NCBI GenBank assembly: GCA_028564705.1
Contig: JAPXFQ010002850.1
Span: forward strand, 1,302,001-1,366,000
Length of the DNA stretch: 64,000 bases
Direction of reading: 5' to 3'
From: Apricaphanius iberus
Taxonomy: Eukaryota; Chordata; Actinopteri; Cyprinodontiformes; Aphaniidae
In this document: positions 1 through 13,400 of the stretch, piece by piece
How the letters are laid out: the number at the start of each line of letters is the position of its first letter
Numbering within the stretch: position 1 is the stretch's first letter
Notes under the pieces: generated by a model
Told to the model about the DNA's origin: nothing
The model's input: the letters and a program-made list of their open reading frames with translations, nothing else
Database searches by the model: none
Position numbers and translations under genes: made by a program

Positions 1-3000
1 GGGCTTCCGAACCAGGATCTCCGGGGCGATGTACTCCGGCGTGCCGCAGATGGTTTTCATGAGACACTCGTCGCCTTTTTTCCTGCTGCTAGCCAAGCCG
101 AAGTCGGTGATGATGATCTTGGAGTCGGCACCGGGGTGGTAGTACAGCAGATTCTCCGGCTTAAGGTCCCGGTGAGTGATCCCCAAAGCGTGGAGATACT
201 TTACGCCGTCCAGCACCATCTGTAGCACCCGCGTGGCGTCCCGCTCCGTGAAGGAGCCGCGGGCGATGATCCGATCGAAGAGCTCGCCTCCCGTGGCCAG
301 CTCCATGACCATGTAGACGTGCTTCGCCGTCTCGAACACCTCCATCAGCTGGATTATGTTGGTGTGACGGACGCGACGCAAAACGCACAGCTCCGAGTCG
401 CACACCTCCTTCCCCTGCCGGGAACGGGTTTGGATCATCTTGATGGCGTACGGCTGCCGCGTGCTCTTGTGCTCCACGCGGACAACCCGGCTGAAATTCC
501 CGCGACCAATTAGGGCTTTTATTTCGTACTTGGCTGTGACGCGGGGGTCGAACTTGGCCCGGAACCTTGCCACCTTCTTTCGCTGAGGGTCCGACAGTTT
601 GGAGGGGTCTTTGGGGGTCTGAGCCAAAGTGGAAGTGGGAGAGGCGGCCTGAGCCTGAGCCTGGCCTTGATATGTGCAGGTGAGGTGGGGCTTTTCTGCT
701 GCCACGCCGCCGGCCTCGCCCTTCTTACTTCCAGTGCCATCCCCTCGAATGAAGTGCTTATAGATATCTGTCTGAGGAGGCTGTGGATCAACCTGAAGAA
801 TACAGAAAACGGTGCATCTTAGAACATCATCATACTTTGAACAAAGAAAACAGCATTATGTTGTAAGGTTTTAATAACTTTTATACTTGGTAACCAAAAC
901 TGACTACTACTAAGAGGAGTATAACCTTACAGCAATGCTTGTGCCATGTTTGTTTAAAACATCAGCAACAAAAGGGAAAACTATTGCCAATAAGCTACAA
1001 ATCATTAGAAAAAAAATTAAAAAAAGAGAAGGTGTAATTTCAGGCGGCTACATGTAGAAGGCTGTTTATTTTTGAGAAGATGAAGTGAAAACAACAAGAT
1101 GGACCTCTAAGTCACTTTTCCCTCCAACACATCTCAAAATGAATATATCCACCAAAAATTAAAACGTCACGTTTCTCGTCTAATTACATTCGGTTTATTC
1201 AGAGCAAATAAGTCTGAGATAACAGTTTGAGCACCAGATACAAAAGCCATGCTTTAGGCTCCGTTTTAGCTAAGTTAAAGACTTTTGTTTCCAAGGAATA
1301 ATGTTCACCCAATGTCACAATCGTGAAAACACTGCTACACCGATTCGCTGATCAGTGGGCAACCTGAGGTTAAGTGCCTTGCTCAGTGGCGCATCAAAAA
1401 GTGGCAGGAGGAAACCTAAATCAGGACGACTTCTCTACCCAAATAGCCACAGAGTTGATTCTTCCCCTGCTTGGCTGATAAGACCTGTTTGCAAAAGAAC
1501 TGCAATCATTTATTCAGAAGCGATGTCACCAGGCTAACTGTTAGCCGCTAACTGTTCCGAAATTGAAGCGGAGGCGGGTAATTTTGCCCCTTCACAGTTC
1601 GCACCTTTACAAATGTACTGCTTTGATGTTTGACTTTCCCGGCTACAAAATAGAGCCATTTGCCACAGGACTTTTGTACTAACCACGTTAATTCATTTGC
1701 ATGACGTTGCCCGATACAGGGGCATTTTTCATTGACAAATACTGACGTAAAATAATTTCATATTCTAATCATAGTCTACTGTAAGAAGATGGGGTAGTCA
1801 CAGAAGCACAAATGCATGCGTTAGCAAATGAAGCAACCATGTCCATTATAAAACAAATACAACTGAGCATAACCAAGTTAAAGGTTGAATAGGGAACATT
1901 GTTATAAAAAGCTACGTTTAAATAAAAAATAATACATCCACAGGGCGTTTAAAGGGGTGCAGAAGGAATTACGTACATATTCTTAAAAAATATATTCGAA
2001 TTAAAGTATAGGCTAATAAAATGTACGTTTAAATCAGGCATGACAATGACATTATGTTTACATCTACCAGCTAGTAGCGGCCGTGGGTTGACAGATATGG
2101 TCTCTATATTCCAACTATATGGTCGGCACAGGTCGGCTAGTACTGGGAAGAATGGCGACGTCAGCAAGTCAAGCAGCTGCTTCAGAGACCCGGACATATT
2201 GTTGTCCATCTCAGGAGAGGAGTGACGGCAGAAGAACACAAACTAAAGTAGTTTAAGGTGAAGCCTACACTAGATGGACCAACATAAAACATTTCCACGG
2301 CATCAAACACATGCGGAAAAGGCGAGTTTCCTCCTGGATCGGTAAGCTAACTCACTTGCTAACGTTAGCGGTCAGTGAAACTCCTCTAAAATACGTTCCT
2401 CACTGGAAACGGCTCAGGTTGGTCACTGGACGTATTGGCAGCGAACCAGCTAACCCAACAGCTGGAATTATGTTTTTATTGTTGTGACTACAAATTAGAT
2501 AAACTACATGTCGCTATTGTGCTATGTTCCATATCCAACCCTTAAAACTCAAGCCGTTAGCTAAAACAACAGACCAAATGTGATTCTGAACCACTGTAAC
2601 TGCATGGGTGTTTTAATCCAAAGTCTTAATAATGAAATTTCAGTATCTTTTTTGATCATTTTCATAATCGTTTTCCTTCAAAGAAGAATAAATATGATAT
2701 GAAATTGTATAAGTGGATTCATATTGGTTTGTTTACCAGCCAAAATGGAAGTAGTAAGGGCAGAAACAGCAAAGCCTCGATAGAAAAATGGGGCAAACTG
2801 ACCCAGAACCGTTGACATCTCTTTCTTCTACTTTCCTACTGGGGCTAAAATCAAAAGCCTGTTTCAGTTTTTAATGAGCCTGGACTCACCTTGAACAGCT
2901 GTAGCTAAAAAAAATCTAAAAATACTTAGTTCGATCAAACCTCATCTAGATAGTTCTACAGCGACAAGGATGCTTTAAAACACAGTTGAAAATGAACAAA

Positions 3001-3664
3001 ATTTAAGCTTGTTGTCAATTTGGAGCTTAGATTTAAATGAACATAATGAGGAATGCACCAATACAGATACCAACACAAGGTATCGGGCCAATACTGCTCT
3101 AACGTACACGTATCAGTATTGCTTAGTTAACCTTTACCATGAACCGGTAGTTAAAATGTTAACGATTTTTATTTTTCCACTCGAAATTCCATTTTGTCAT
3201 AATTTTTATTAATGTTGTAGTTTTTTTAATCTAATTCAGCTCCAAGCAGAGAATAAAATAAAACCTGTCTTTCAATTCAGTGCTTTTTGTGTCGAAGCAT
3301 CATCAGTGTTACTGATAAAGAGAACTGTATCAGCAAGTATTCAGATCCAACTTAAGTATTGCTTTGAAAGAAAGTGGTATCATAACCATTACATGATTTC
3401 TACACTGATTACAGATTCTTTGAAATATTTTTTTTTACTTTACCCCTATTCTGAAAAGAAATGTTTTTATCATATTGTCACATCATTTTTTTTGTGTGTA
3501 ACTATGGACTTTAAATAAAGCTTGACTGACTGATGAACATATTGTAGATCCTCTTATGACAAGGCTGTTTGTCCACACCTTCATCTACTACTGACCTTTT
3601 TGACCAGGTCCAACTGAACGTCCCCTGGAGGCTCAGGGAGGACCTTGCTGTTCCAGCACCCCAT
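1..3664 (-). CDS. pskh1: Serine/threonine-protein kinase H1 (partial; 3' end beyond window)
   Basis: Two coding exons are visible: 3596-3664 (start codon, 23 residues) and 1-792 (264 residues, open at the window edge). The joint is phase 0, with donor AAG|GTCAGT and acceptor TTCTTCAG|GTTGAT. The N-terminus reads MGCWNSKVLPEPPGDVQLDL. Gly2 and Cys3 fit the myristoyl/palmitoyl membrane anchor known for PSKH1. After a Gln/Ala-rich linker the kinase domain starts near residue 112 with IGRGNFSRVV. It has AIK Lys141, HRDLKPEN (Asp232), DFG Asp253 and GTPEYIAPE near 273-281. The window ends just after ILVRKP, so the C-lobe is missing. The family is a CaMK-group Golgi/nuclear-speckle kinase that acts on serine and threonine. 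Compared with the mammalian N-terminus I remember, Gly4-Thr5 are replaced by Trp-Asn. All catalytic residues in view are intact. Identity rests on recalled similarity and is strong. Confidence 0.93.
793..3595 (-). other. pskh1 intron between the two coding exons
   Basis: This is AT-rich intron sequence with no convincing exon. A decayed repeat starts near 3051; its GATACCAACACAAGGTATCG stretch resembles widespread fish elements that begin with a run of 'gatac' motifs. Near 1355-1400 there is a short SINE-like stretch containing aagtgccttgctcag. A 96-codon open frame at 1949-2239 matches no family I know and is treated as chance. Confidence 0.5.
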
Positions 3665-4593
3665 CACATCACCTCGGACCGCTGCCCAGCCAGCCACAAA
3701 GGCCACCAGGAGTCCTGCCTCATCACCGCAACAGCTGATCCAATGGGCCGAGGGCAACCAACATCCAGGCTGTACCCCCGCTCAGACAGACGTTCAGGAA
3801 TGAGGCTGATCACTCCCATCCAAGTCCAGAGGAGCGGGTGTCATCAGCTGTGTATCATGAATATGACACCTTTGTACCTTCCATAAATTCATGAATTTGT
3901 CTTGCACCGTGTGTATTCCAACTCTTGTGAGGATTACTTGTTCTTTGTTGTGCTCTTCTTCGTCGTTTTTATCCACAGCTCCCTTGGCTGTTCAATCAGC
4001 GGGCGGGAAGACCCAAGACCTCTTCGGGAACCTTCCAGGCTCCTGTTAAAGTAGAATGCAATAGTTCAACCCTTACGGAGGCCAACAGCACAAAAACAGT
4101 GGATTCAGTGAATGAGTTGTTTGCCTGGGACACCAAGACTTTCTAAAAATGATGATCTCAGGACTCATGCAGAACATTCAGGGAAAATCCAGTCATCAAC
4201 TGTCCTTTGATCCATTAGGACAAGCTTCAGAGTCAGCAACAGCCTTGCCACAGATTAAACTCGCCTGCCAGGTAGAAGTTCTGGCTCTAGAGGAGTGAAG
4301 CTGTGAAATGCAAAAATGAAGCCAAGTTTAGTGAACATTCACAAATCATCAGCAAAACATTAAGGTAATTTCTCCCTGGCCATCACAAGCAGAGATTAGG
4401 TTTAAATTTGTTTTTTTTTGGAATTAGGCCAAAGCGAAGGAAATTAAAGACAAAAGATATGCAATGGCTTCAATGCACCGATTACAGATGACCAGATTTA
4501 GATCTTTGACTGGTATAAGATTTTTTTAAATGCTCCGGTTTACAAATTAATCACAGAAAGGTAAACGCTTGGCATCAACGATATTTTGCAAGA

Positions 4594-4975
4594 GTAGAGA
4601 TGTGTATTGCCAAGAATCTTGCGATACAATATGCATCACGATACAGAGGGGACAATACGATATACTGCAATACCATGAGTAAGACTATAGAATGTGAATT
4701 TTTAAAAATGAATTTAACTATAGAAAAACTGTCACAGTATTCTAAACACGCCAACCTGTTTTATTCATAACACATCCAGTTTTATTACTGGTTCTAGTTG
4801 AATGAAGGTAAAAAATTAAATTTAACAATGCCACCAACTACCAGTCATACTTTAATTTTTCTACCAAAATAAAAAAAACAAAAACAAAATAATACTTTGC
4901 TTTTGAAAATCGATTCAATATAGTAACATAAAATATGGCGATATATTGGCATATCGATCTTTTCTCAGATCCCTA
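4594..4975. repeat. Decayed interspersed repeat, probably a non-autonomous DNA transposon
   Basis: The segment opens with AGATGTGTATTGCCAAGAAT and is rich in 'gatac/cgata' motifs (GCGATACAATATGCATCACG near 4620). It closes with a run of 'cgatata' words ending ctcagatccct. This is a familiar high-copy teleost repeat pattern. The terminal repeats are too worn to set exact ends. Confidence 0.45.
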
Positions 4976-6496
4976 AGCAAGAATATGTTAAAGTGTATTT
5001 CTGTAATATTTTATAGGGTTCATGAGGTCAAAGGAAACAAATGTGGAAGCGGCGAAGATTTTCTAAGCTTCCTCTGCTGTTGGTTTTACTGCTTAGTATT
5101 CCAAACTACAATAATATATTATTTTTTGGCCTCTGAATAGTTGTTGCTTTTCCATTTTGAGAAAAAATATCTATAAGATCATGATATAGATTTTAAAACT
5201 GTGCCTGAATTTCACAGCACCTTTTTTAATATAAGTTATGCCAGAACAGAATCTGATACAGACGGAAAGCACTGGTCCAAAATGGGCATGCTAAACACTT
5301 AGTCTGCCGATAAAATAAATAGGGATTAAATGTGTCATTATTTAGTTTAAAATAAATACATACGTAAACATTAAAACATACATAATTATTAACAAAATAT
5401 CACATAAAATTATTTTTCCACATAATTAGCACAGGATCAAAAAAGATCAAGCTGAAAAAGATTTGGCAATAGCTACAAAAAATACATATAAACTTTTGAA
5501 AAACAAAAAAACGTCATCCCTTTATCTAACTTATAGTATATACTTGTAGCACTTTATCTTCTGCTGTGGATTTTTATGTTTTATATTAAAGAGATAAACA
5601 TTTGTGGATTAAATAAATATTTCAGAATCAAACCTTATCACAAGGCATGTCTGCTACATTCTTACTGGAATAAAGTTTGTTGATTTTCAGACTCAGGTTT
5701 GACTGAGCGATGCTTTGCCAGGATCAATGAATGTGGCGGATTTCTGCAGTTGATCAAAATCGATTTTCCTTTTTAATTTTAACTTTGTAGATAATGATGA
5801 TATTTAAATCAATCCCATTTTTTTATCCTCATAAAAGTTATATGGGATTTGTAAACTACATGGAAATTATAAATTTAAATAGATAGTTTAATAAACCATT
5901 TTGTTATTTTGAATTTGCAAACATGACTTAACCGAGGCCTGTTTTCTTTTTCAATAAACACTCGTGTTTATTGTATAAAAAGCTTTTACAATAATTGAAA
6001 ACATTGTGGCACTTTTAGTATTCCATACTCTTGAGATGCAGTCCAGATTTAAACGGTTTTTAATGCAAAAAAAATCACAATAAGAGTTATCCTAGCAGAA
6101 ATCGGTCGAGAAAATTGCAATGGTTAATTTCTAGGTTAGTCAATATGCGATGCATTAAAATAACAAAAAAACAATTATATCAGAAGCATGATTGGAAACA
6201 GTTATACCAGATATTTCTCTGGCAGCAAAATGATTGGAAAAACTAGTTTAAAAGTAGATACCAGTCAATTTAATAAATAAATGTATTGTTTAACGGTTTC
6301 AAAGAGCATTTCTGACGTTTTCTTTCTGCTTTTAAACATAGGCCCATCAGATTTGTTTTTTTTCACGCAGACAAAAACTGCCCATAACTTCTGTTTCAGC
6401 GGGACGTAACATCTTGACAGTATCCAGAAGCAAACATTCAACAACTTCGTGATTAAAATCAACAAAGTGACTTTTAAATATCATGTCTAAACTTAC

Positions 6497-6850
6497 CGGA
6501 GAAGTGTGTGACCATGCTAATTAGCCTGTTAGCAGAAGCTCCTGCCAAATCCAGCCTCCTCACCCCACTCTCACTCAGCTGAGCTCTCCATTTTCACCCC
6601 ACACTTTCCCAACTTCAGTCCCCGAAAAAAACACCGCAAAATCCGCTCCCCACTTTCGATGGCAACTTATCAGCCTATGGCCGGTTTTGGACTGTTAGTT
6701 TAGTAAGCGTCCGAAAGTACTGAGAAACTTTCCAAAGTTGTCAAGTCCTTCTCCGTTTCTGGACGGTGTTTTTCACCCCAGGGAGGACCACCTTCTCACG
6801 ACAGAAAACCAGAAGGAGAAAATACCGTCATTCCGGAGGGCTGTCTCTTG
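6497..6850 (-). promoter_or_regulatory. Candidate untranslated first exon and promoter of pskh1
   Basis: On the minus strand a good donor (TCCG|GTAAGTTTAG) ends a segment at 6497. The segment is richer in C and G than its flanks and has no long open frame. It lies upstream of the pskh1 start exon (3596-3664), which itself has untranslated sequence before its ATG. A non-coding first exon here would fit the known structure of this gene in mammals. The transcription start and the acceptor of the ATG exon cannot be read from sequence alone. Confidence 0.3.
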
Positions 6851-7075
6851 CAAAATAAAAGCGTTGACTGGAAAGTCAAGCGTTTATGAGACTTAAACGA
6901 CCTGTCTCGAGCGGTTGTAATTTGACAAACAAATTTATTCAGACAATAGAAAGCAAATTTAAAGACACATACTATGAGTATATGTAAGGTCCTTTTCTCA
7001 TGTTTTTAAAATTTTAGATGACAGCATTTGAATCTGTGAATTAGCTCTATTTCCTAGCCTCATGAACTCCAATTA

Positions 7076-7485
7076 CTTAAAGGCACAGTGTGTAATTTTC
7101 GGCCAGTAGGGGGCACTGCATACCTGAATTATCACAAGCATGCGGTATCTGCGTCTTCGAGTAAGAAACTCAACGAAGGAGGTCCAACTAGTGCTGTTTC
7201 AATTCCCTGAGAATTATCTATATGCAGCAACATGACGAGCACATCAGTCTCTCTTTCGTCGCTTGGAACTAGGGAAGAGGTAAAAATGTATTTATGGCGA
7301 ATTCGGTGTTTTAATAGCGGGCTTGTTCCGTGCGTTTTGTCCGTCCGGGCTCTTGAAGAAGTAAAGATGTCATCTAATATGGCTTTCCCCTGAAAAGAGG
7401 ACACGCGCCTATGTATTTTAAAACAGATTTTTAAAGTCATATTTTACAATATCACCAATATTTTGCAATTACTGTGCTTTAAGTA
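7076..7485. mobile_element. MITE with TTAA-containing inverted ends
   Basis: The left end reads ACTTAAAGGCACAGTGTGTA. The right end, reverse complemented, reads ACTTAAAGCACAGTAATT. They form inverted repeats of about 15-19 bp around roughly 400 bp. A 'gccagtagggggcactgc' stretch follows the left end, a signature seen in many fish short elements. TTAA at both edges is compatible with a piggyBac-type target but could be part of the terminal repeat. The 102-codon open frame inside resembles no transposase. Confidence 0.55.
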
Positions 7486-8455
7486 ATTATTACATAGTTT
7501 ACATTACATGGCTTTATTAACAACAGGAGGCAATGTTTGCTGCTGTTGCGCCTCCCAACCTCTGTGGAATCTGTATCCAGCTATAGGATTATAAAATAGG
7601 CAATTCTCTTGGGGGGAAATCACCCTCGTCTAGTTTTTCACTAAATGGACATCCACAATCCGTCTCCAAACTCTTACTTTTGATGGAACAATGTTAAGCT
7701 TTTTATTTCCAGCTGCTGAAACACTGATGAAGAACATGATTGTTCATGCTAAGTGAGGAGAAGCATTTGACACCCACAAGTAATCACAGATTCCCTATAG
7801 ATGTTATATAGGTAAATATTGTCTTTATCCATCATAGGTTAATTCAATTTGTTTGTGTGGCTTTTCTCTTCATTCTGGCTGCTTTACCATGCATATTCCC
7901 TGAATGGCTTCTAATACTCTCAGACTCCCAGAACACACCAGTGATCTGTTATCCTTGCATGTCATGTATCACATATATGTTACATCTGGATCATTATAAG
8001 ATGAAGGAAAAGAACAAAGTAGCCTCCTATGACCACAACCAGAATTTACCATGTGTCTGAGTTAATCATGATTACTTGAGCAACACCAATTAGCAAACTT
8101 TATTTATTTAATGTGTGTGAATCAAAAGTACATGGATTAAGAAATAAACAGACATTGTGTTCTCTTTATTTAGTAAAGAGCAGGAAAGTTCATTCTACAA
8201 ATCTGAGATCATATGTTGCCCTCCCCATGGTTAGCACAATTACAATGATCCTAAAGAGCAACAATAGACAAACAGAAAGTACAGGCATCTGTTCATATAG
8301 TGTTAATATGCAAAAAAATAAAAAACTGTTCAATTCTCATGCAAACATCAAGTCAAATGTTATTTCTTTGTAATTTTGTGTTCAACAAACATGGATAAAA
8401 TCAATCCAAAGCTTAAAAATGTAATGTTAATTCTTTATGCTCTCATTGATGAAGA

Positions 8456-8840
8456 TCCATCCATCCATCCATTCATTTTCTTAACCGCTTAATCCTTAAT
8501 AGGTCGTGGGGGGGGGGCTGGTGCCTATCTCCGAAGATCAAACAGTAAAATGTTTAAAATACAGTCATAGTGAATATTTTGCTGCAATGTAATTAATGTT
8601 GGTATAAAAAAATATTTTTATGCAAGCGCATATTTATACGTAAGGGCAACTTAAAAAGATCAATTAACCTAACAGCCCTGTTTTTGGACTGTGGGAGGAA
8701 GCCAAAGTACCCCCAAGGGAACCCACACATCCACAGGGAGGACATGCAAACTCCATATGGGAAGACCCTGGGCTGGGATTTGAACCCACGACCTTTTTGG
8801 TACAAGGCAATAGTCCAACCAACTGCACCACTATGCAGCC
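8456..8840 (-). mobile_element. tRNA-derived SINE copy, interrupted
   Basis: Read on the minus strand, the head begins ggctgcatagtggtgcag. It is followed by a tRNA-like B-box region (gggttcaaatcccagc) and the body motif tcccacagtccaaaaacagg. The tail ends with repeated GGAT units (8459-8474). About 110 bp of unrelated AT-rich sequence (near 8545-8650) splits body from tail. Related copies lie at 19822-20110, 21690-21975 and 50692-51028. Confidence 0.75.
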
Positions 8841-9283
8841 TAGAAACCTAACCTGGGGGCAACAGATCTTGTACAAATCCCATTATTCAGTGGGGCAAGA
8901 AAGTGCCTGAAGAAATGCCTAGACTTTCTATACATTTTATTATGGGACAGATTTAGCAAAAAACAACATGAGTGTGGACTTTATAAACTTTGCATACCCT
9001 GCACTTTGCAGCCATCTATGCACTACACATGAACCTTTTAGACATATTCTATCAATTTGTGGAGCATTTTTATAGTCAGTAAGTGTTTGCAACCAAACTC
9101 AGAGACACAAAGTGCTGTTCATCATAGCTAAGATTAACTTATTTGTACGTGACCAAAACCATTTGAAGATTCACAGTATAATTATGACCCAGAGGCTTAA
9201 TAATACAAGCAGGTTTTTAATTAATTTCAAAAGTGTCAAGAATCAAACTAACAGAATAAATGCCCTTTCCCCCCCTCAGTGTT

Positions 9284-10127
9284 TAGGAGTGTCACAATTC
9301 GCCAAATCCTCCATTTGATTTTCGATTTTAAGATCACAATTCGAATATCCATTTTTTTTCTTTCTTACAGTACAGAGCCCTATGTTCTTACAGTACAGAG
9401 CCCTATGCCATGTTTAGAAGAGTCTAGTCTGTGATCATTGGTTTTATTCATTAAATTTTGTCAAGTAAATCTTATTTCAAAAGAAATTAGTGATGCAATT
9501 TCCATTATTCTTGTGTATGTATCACATTAGGCATTAATGGTTAAATTGAAATAATTTATTAAAAAATTATTGTATTTACAATAAATTGTTACACATGAGT
9601 AAAAATCTTGTTTAAATAAATAACAGAAATTAATAGTAATAGGGTGAGTGCTATCTACTGACTCTTTAGTTACTGCAGCGCAACAACTCTCAACTCCGGA
9701 TGGCTCAGAAAAATGAGCTAATGTGCAGCAAACAGTGGTCCTCCTGTTTACAACGAGAATGTCGACTTGACTCACGGGAACTCAAAATTTCTTCACTGGT
9801 GATTTGAGAGTAGAAGGCTCTAGCTCCAGTCCCACTGCTTCTTTTTTCATCCGTGATATAGCGGTTAACAATATCAAGTGTTGTGAATTGTACGAGAACT
9901 GGGTTACTTGTTAGGGAAAGTGCAATGTGTGGTTCCTTGTGAGGAGGAAATCTGAGTAAATAGATGGTTGCCTGATAACTGTTGCTATGGAGTCCGAGTC
10001 GGACGCTAGTAACGCTACAGTATGAAAACTTTGGAGGAGGTGATCGTGACAATCTTTCAGATTTCAATGCATAAGGTCGTGACGTAATTTCAATTTTTTT
10101 TTTTTTTTACGAGATCATGACACCCCT
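9284..10127. mobile_element. hAT-like non-autonomous element
   Basis: The left end TTAGGAGTGTCACAATTCGC mirrors the right end ATCATGACACCCCTA, giving inverted repeats of about 10-14 bp. The adjoining 'cctccatttgattttcgatt' is typical of a widespread fish hAT-type family. The flanks AGTGTTTA and AGTCTTTA could be an 8-bp target duplication with one mismatch. A 120-codon open frame on the minus strand (9705-10067) has no transposase motif and is probably not a gene. Confidence 0.55.
9362..9407. repeat. Two exact tandem copies of a 23-bp unit
   Basis: The unit contains acagtacagagccctatg and occurs at 9362-9384 and again at 9385-9407 without change. It lies inside the hAT-like element and is probably a local slippage duplication. 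Confidence 0.85.
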
Positions 10128-10452
10128 AGTCTTTAACCCATTTAACCTAAGAATATTGATGATTCATCAAGTGCTACTCACCAATTCAGATTCTCAAATA
10201 TGGCCAAGTTGCTACACACATCAGGTAAGTAAAAGAGACAATGTGAAGAAGACAAGGGAAAACACAGACTGAGATAAACTGTGAGCTTAAACAAGAGAAA
10301 TAATTCACTACTAGAACTTTCAATAGAAGGTAGACTAAACATTTAATGGTCAAATAATCACAAAAACCCACCATAGCCACTAGTCACCATATAAAGCATG
10401 TTATGCTGGAGTTATTCCTTCAAATCAAACCTTGAGAAAAATCAGTTTTACC

Positions 10453-13400
10453 TCATCGGTATTTGATTAGATACTCTGGATAAATCTGCTGTTTTTCAAA
10501 GATCACAAATATGCTGGGGTTACTGGTGGAATTAACACAGCTGTCATAAAGAGCTTTGCCTCCTGCTTTTGGTGGTGGCCGAACATAGCTGCTCCTCCCA
10601 GTTGTGTATTCACCTATCAGGACCAGAGCAACAAACATGATCTTTGTTTGAGTGCCTCCAACACTGGAATACCCGTCTGAGTAGGACGCATCTTTGGCAA
10701 AGTAGCTCCCTACATAAAAAAATGAAATAAAGTATAATTAGAGTTTTTATACTCCTAGAGTCTGCTTTCTGTTTAAACACTTGTATATTTTTGTAATACC
10801 TTTGCCATATGCTGTTCCATGGGCGCCACACATCCTCCAGTCAAAGTTTTGCTCACATATGGCATCAACTATGGTCTCATCTGTCCCATGGAACAAGTAC
10901 TGCTGATCCACAAGTTTACCCCCATTCCTCTTCTGCATCTGCTCTTTTTGCCTATAAAATAAAGTACAAAATTTTAAACACATATACTTACACTGTTCCC
11001 TACACCAAGAACTAAGTGGCGAGGTAGAACTGTACTGCCTATAAAAAAAAAACATTTCACTGCATGTGATTTACCATTGAAAGACCTTCCACAAGGATGG
11101 ATTCTGAATCCTCTGGATGCTTTTAACGTTACCATTAGGCATGGTGCGCTTGAACAACATCTCGATCATTTTGTAATCTGCTGTTGGTTTGGACAGAAGA
11201 ATGAGCTAGAAAAAAGTATAGATGTGGGCCTTTTAGAAAAATTCAAAATTGATTATAGAAAAATCCTTATTAACACTTATTAGAGCAGATTAAAAAAAAA
11301 TAGATACCTTATATCCTAGATCAGGGAGTGCGTTGTTGTCCCAGTGGGATGGGATATTTTCCATCGTGGAGGACCTGGAGGACTGGGACGTTGCACTGCA
11401 GAAAAAAAAGCATATATTAGGAACTATCTCAGTGATTCTACAATATATAAAAAGAAATCGTAGAATGGAATAATCCATACAGCTTAATATTACCTCTTGA
11501 GCTTCTCCTCCACATCACAAGAAGACACAAAGCGAGGCCTCCTTCGGACCTCTCTCTTGGTCTGGTATTGTAAATTCTGCTGATACATTTGCTGGGTTCC
11601 TGCTGCATCCTTAAAGTGTATAACATAGTTTTGTTTGCCAGCCTGGAAAGGGATCTCCATTTCTCTGTCTGCGAGGTAGACATTTTCAAGAGTTTGAGAA
11701 GTGACTGAGGGATCTTCTGAACCCTAAAAGCAAAACAAAAGGCAGAGAGCAATCATTATAGAAGCATCGTTTGCTCCCTGTGAAAGGCTACTTGGAACAC
11801 CTATGTACACATTATTCCTCAAACGCATTGACAATTGATATAGAAGTGAATAAAAATAAATAAGACTATAACATTTTAAATCAATTTATTGGTAACAGCG
11901 CTACATAAATCTTTCTTAAAAAATAAAAAGATAATGAGATTTTTCACAAGAGAGATTCAATTTTCCAATTGCATTATCTGGGTACCTTAGTCTGATTTCT
12001 CAAAATCCAGTTCGGTTCGACTTAAGTTGAGCTAAGATGTATACATGCATTCCAAAAGTAGGATTTCACTCGGACTAAGTCAATAATTCCTGTTTCAAGT
12101 GTATGTAAACGCACTGAAAAATACTTTGCAATTGATCAAAAATAATATTTAGTTACCAATATTTTACTTACATATAACCGAGAAATATATTTAGTCACAA
12201 TCAAAAAAAATAATAAAAGGTTAGGCTACATGTGAACTCTACCAATTTAATGTTATGAGGGAAACAACGATTCTGTTCAACACTATTCAATTCAACTACT
12301 CAAATTACCCCACGTGAATGTTGCAGAGCTGATCTGCTATATCAGTTTTTTGTTTGTTTTTTGCTGTATATAATATGTGAAACTTGACTTCAAATGTGGG
12401 TTAACCCTTTACTTACAGCACCACTGCCAAAGGACTGTCCATCGTCCTGTCATTTCTAAATTTGATACATAAAACGGCGAAATACATTGCAGAAGGTAAA
12501 ACTGACCGCAGTTTTAAAATGGTTTTGACGTTTTTCCCCTTCGAACAGAAACACTCTTCATTAAAGACAAAGTAGAAAGAGCAATAAAGCTGATTCTGAC
12601 AAAGTGCAAGGGCAACTGCATAGCCAAAACACAGCTGGAAACTGCAATCGCAAAAGAAACAAACACAATACGAGGTCCCAAATGAAATGGAAGAGCTTAG
12701 AAGCAGGTTAGGCAGTTGCTGTAGGTAAATAGTTCAGCTATTCAAGAGCTATTAATGTAAAAATTTGTTGGGTGTTTAGCTGCACACGTCACCAACAATC
12801 AAAGAAAAAAACTACCACAGAGAATTTAATATTCAAATATTAAAGAAGCCTCACTCCCCTCAATTGATTTTATTATGAAAACCTTAGTGTAAAAAAGTTT
12901 AACCTGATTAGTCAAAGAAAAACGTAATGCAAGAAAGTGAAGAATAAAGATAAAGAAGCTACCGTCTTTCCTTGGCTAAATAGTTATATACGAAGTTGAT
13001 ACATGTATTATGGGGTCACTTCTTGTTGCATTTTCCAAACAAAAGCTTAGAAAACCATACCAGGCCTAATAAAAATATAGTTTATCTTCAAGCTGCCTGC
13101 AAGCCTTTACTTAAAGTACATACACATAACTTGGGAAAATATTTCCTTGTTGATATAGTGCAGCTGTTACAGTTCTAAGCTTTGAAGAGGTGATATGTCA
13201 CAGCATTACAAATCCACCTCTTAAATTTCTAAACATGCTTTTGAGAGCACACTCAAAATAATAACATATTTTTAAGAATCTTTAGCTGTCAAGACTTTGT
13301 GCATTTTTGTGATGTGAACTTCCACCTTTCAAATACCAAAACATTTAGTTCTTTCACCAAAGGCTGGCGTCTACATCTGATGATACACTTCTTTTAAATT

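Noticed and set aside
1949..2239. 96-codon minus-strand open frame inside the pskh1 intron
   Set aside because: No known motif, and the real pskh1 start exon was found at 3596-3664, so it is not needed for the gene.
9705..10067. 120-codon open frame on the minus strand
   Set aside because: It lies wholly inside a hAT-like repeat and shows no transposase motif.
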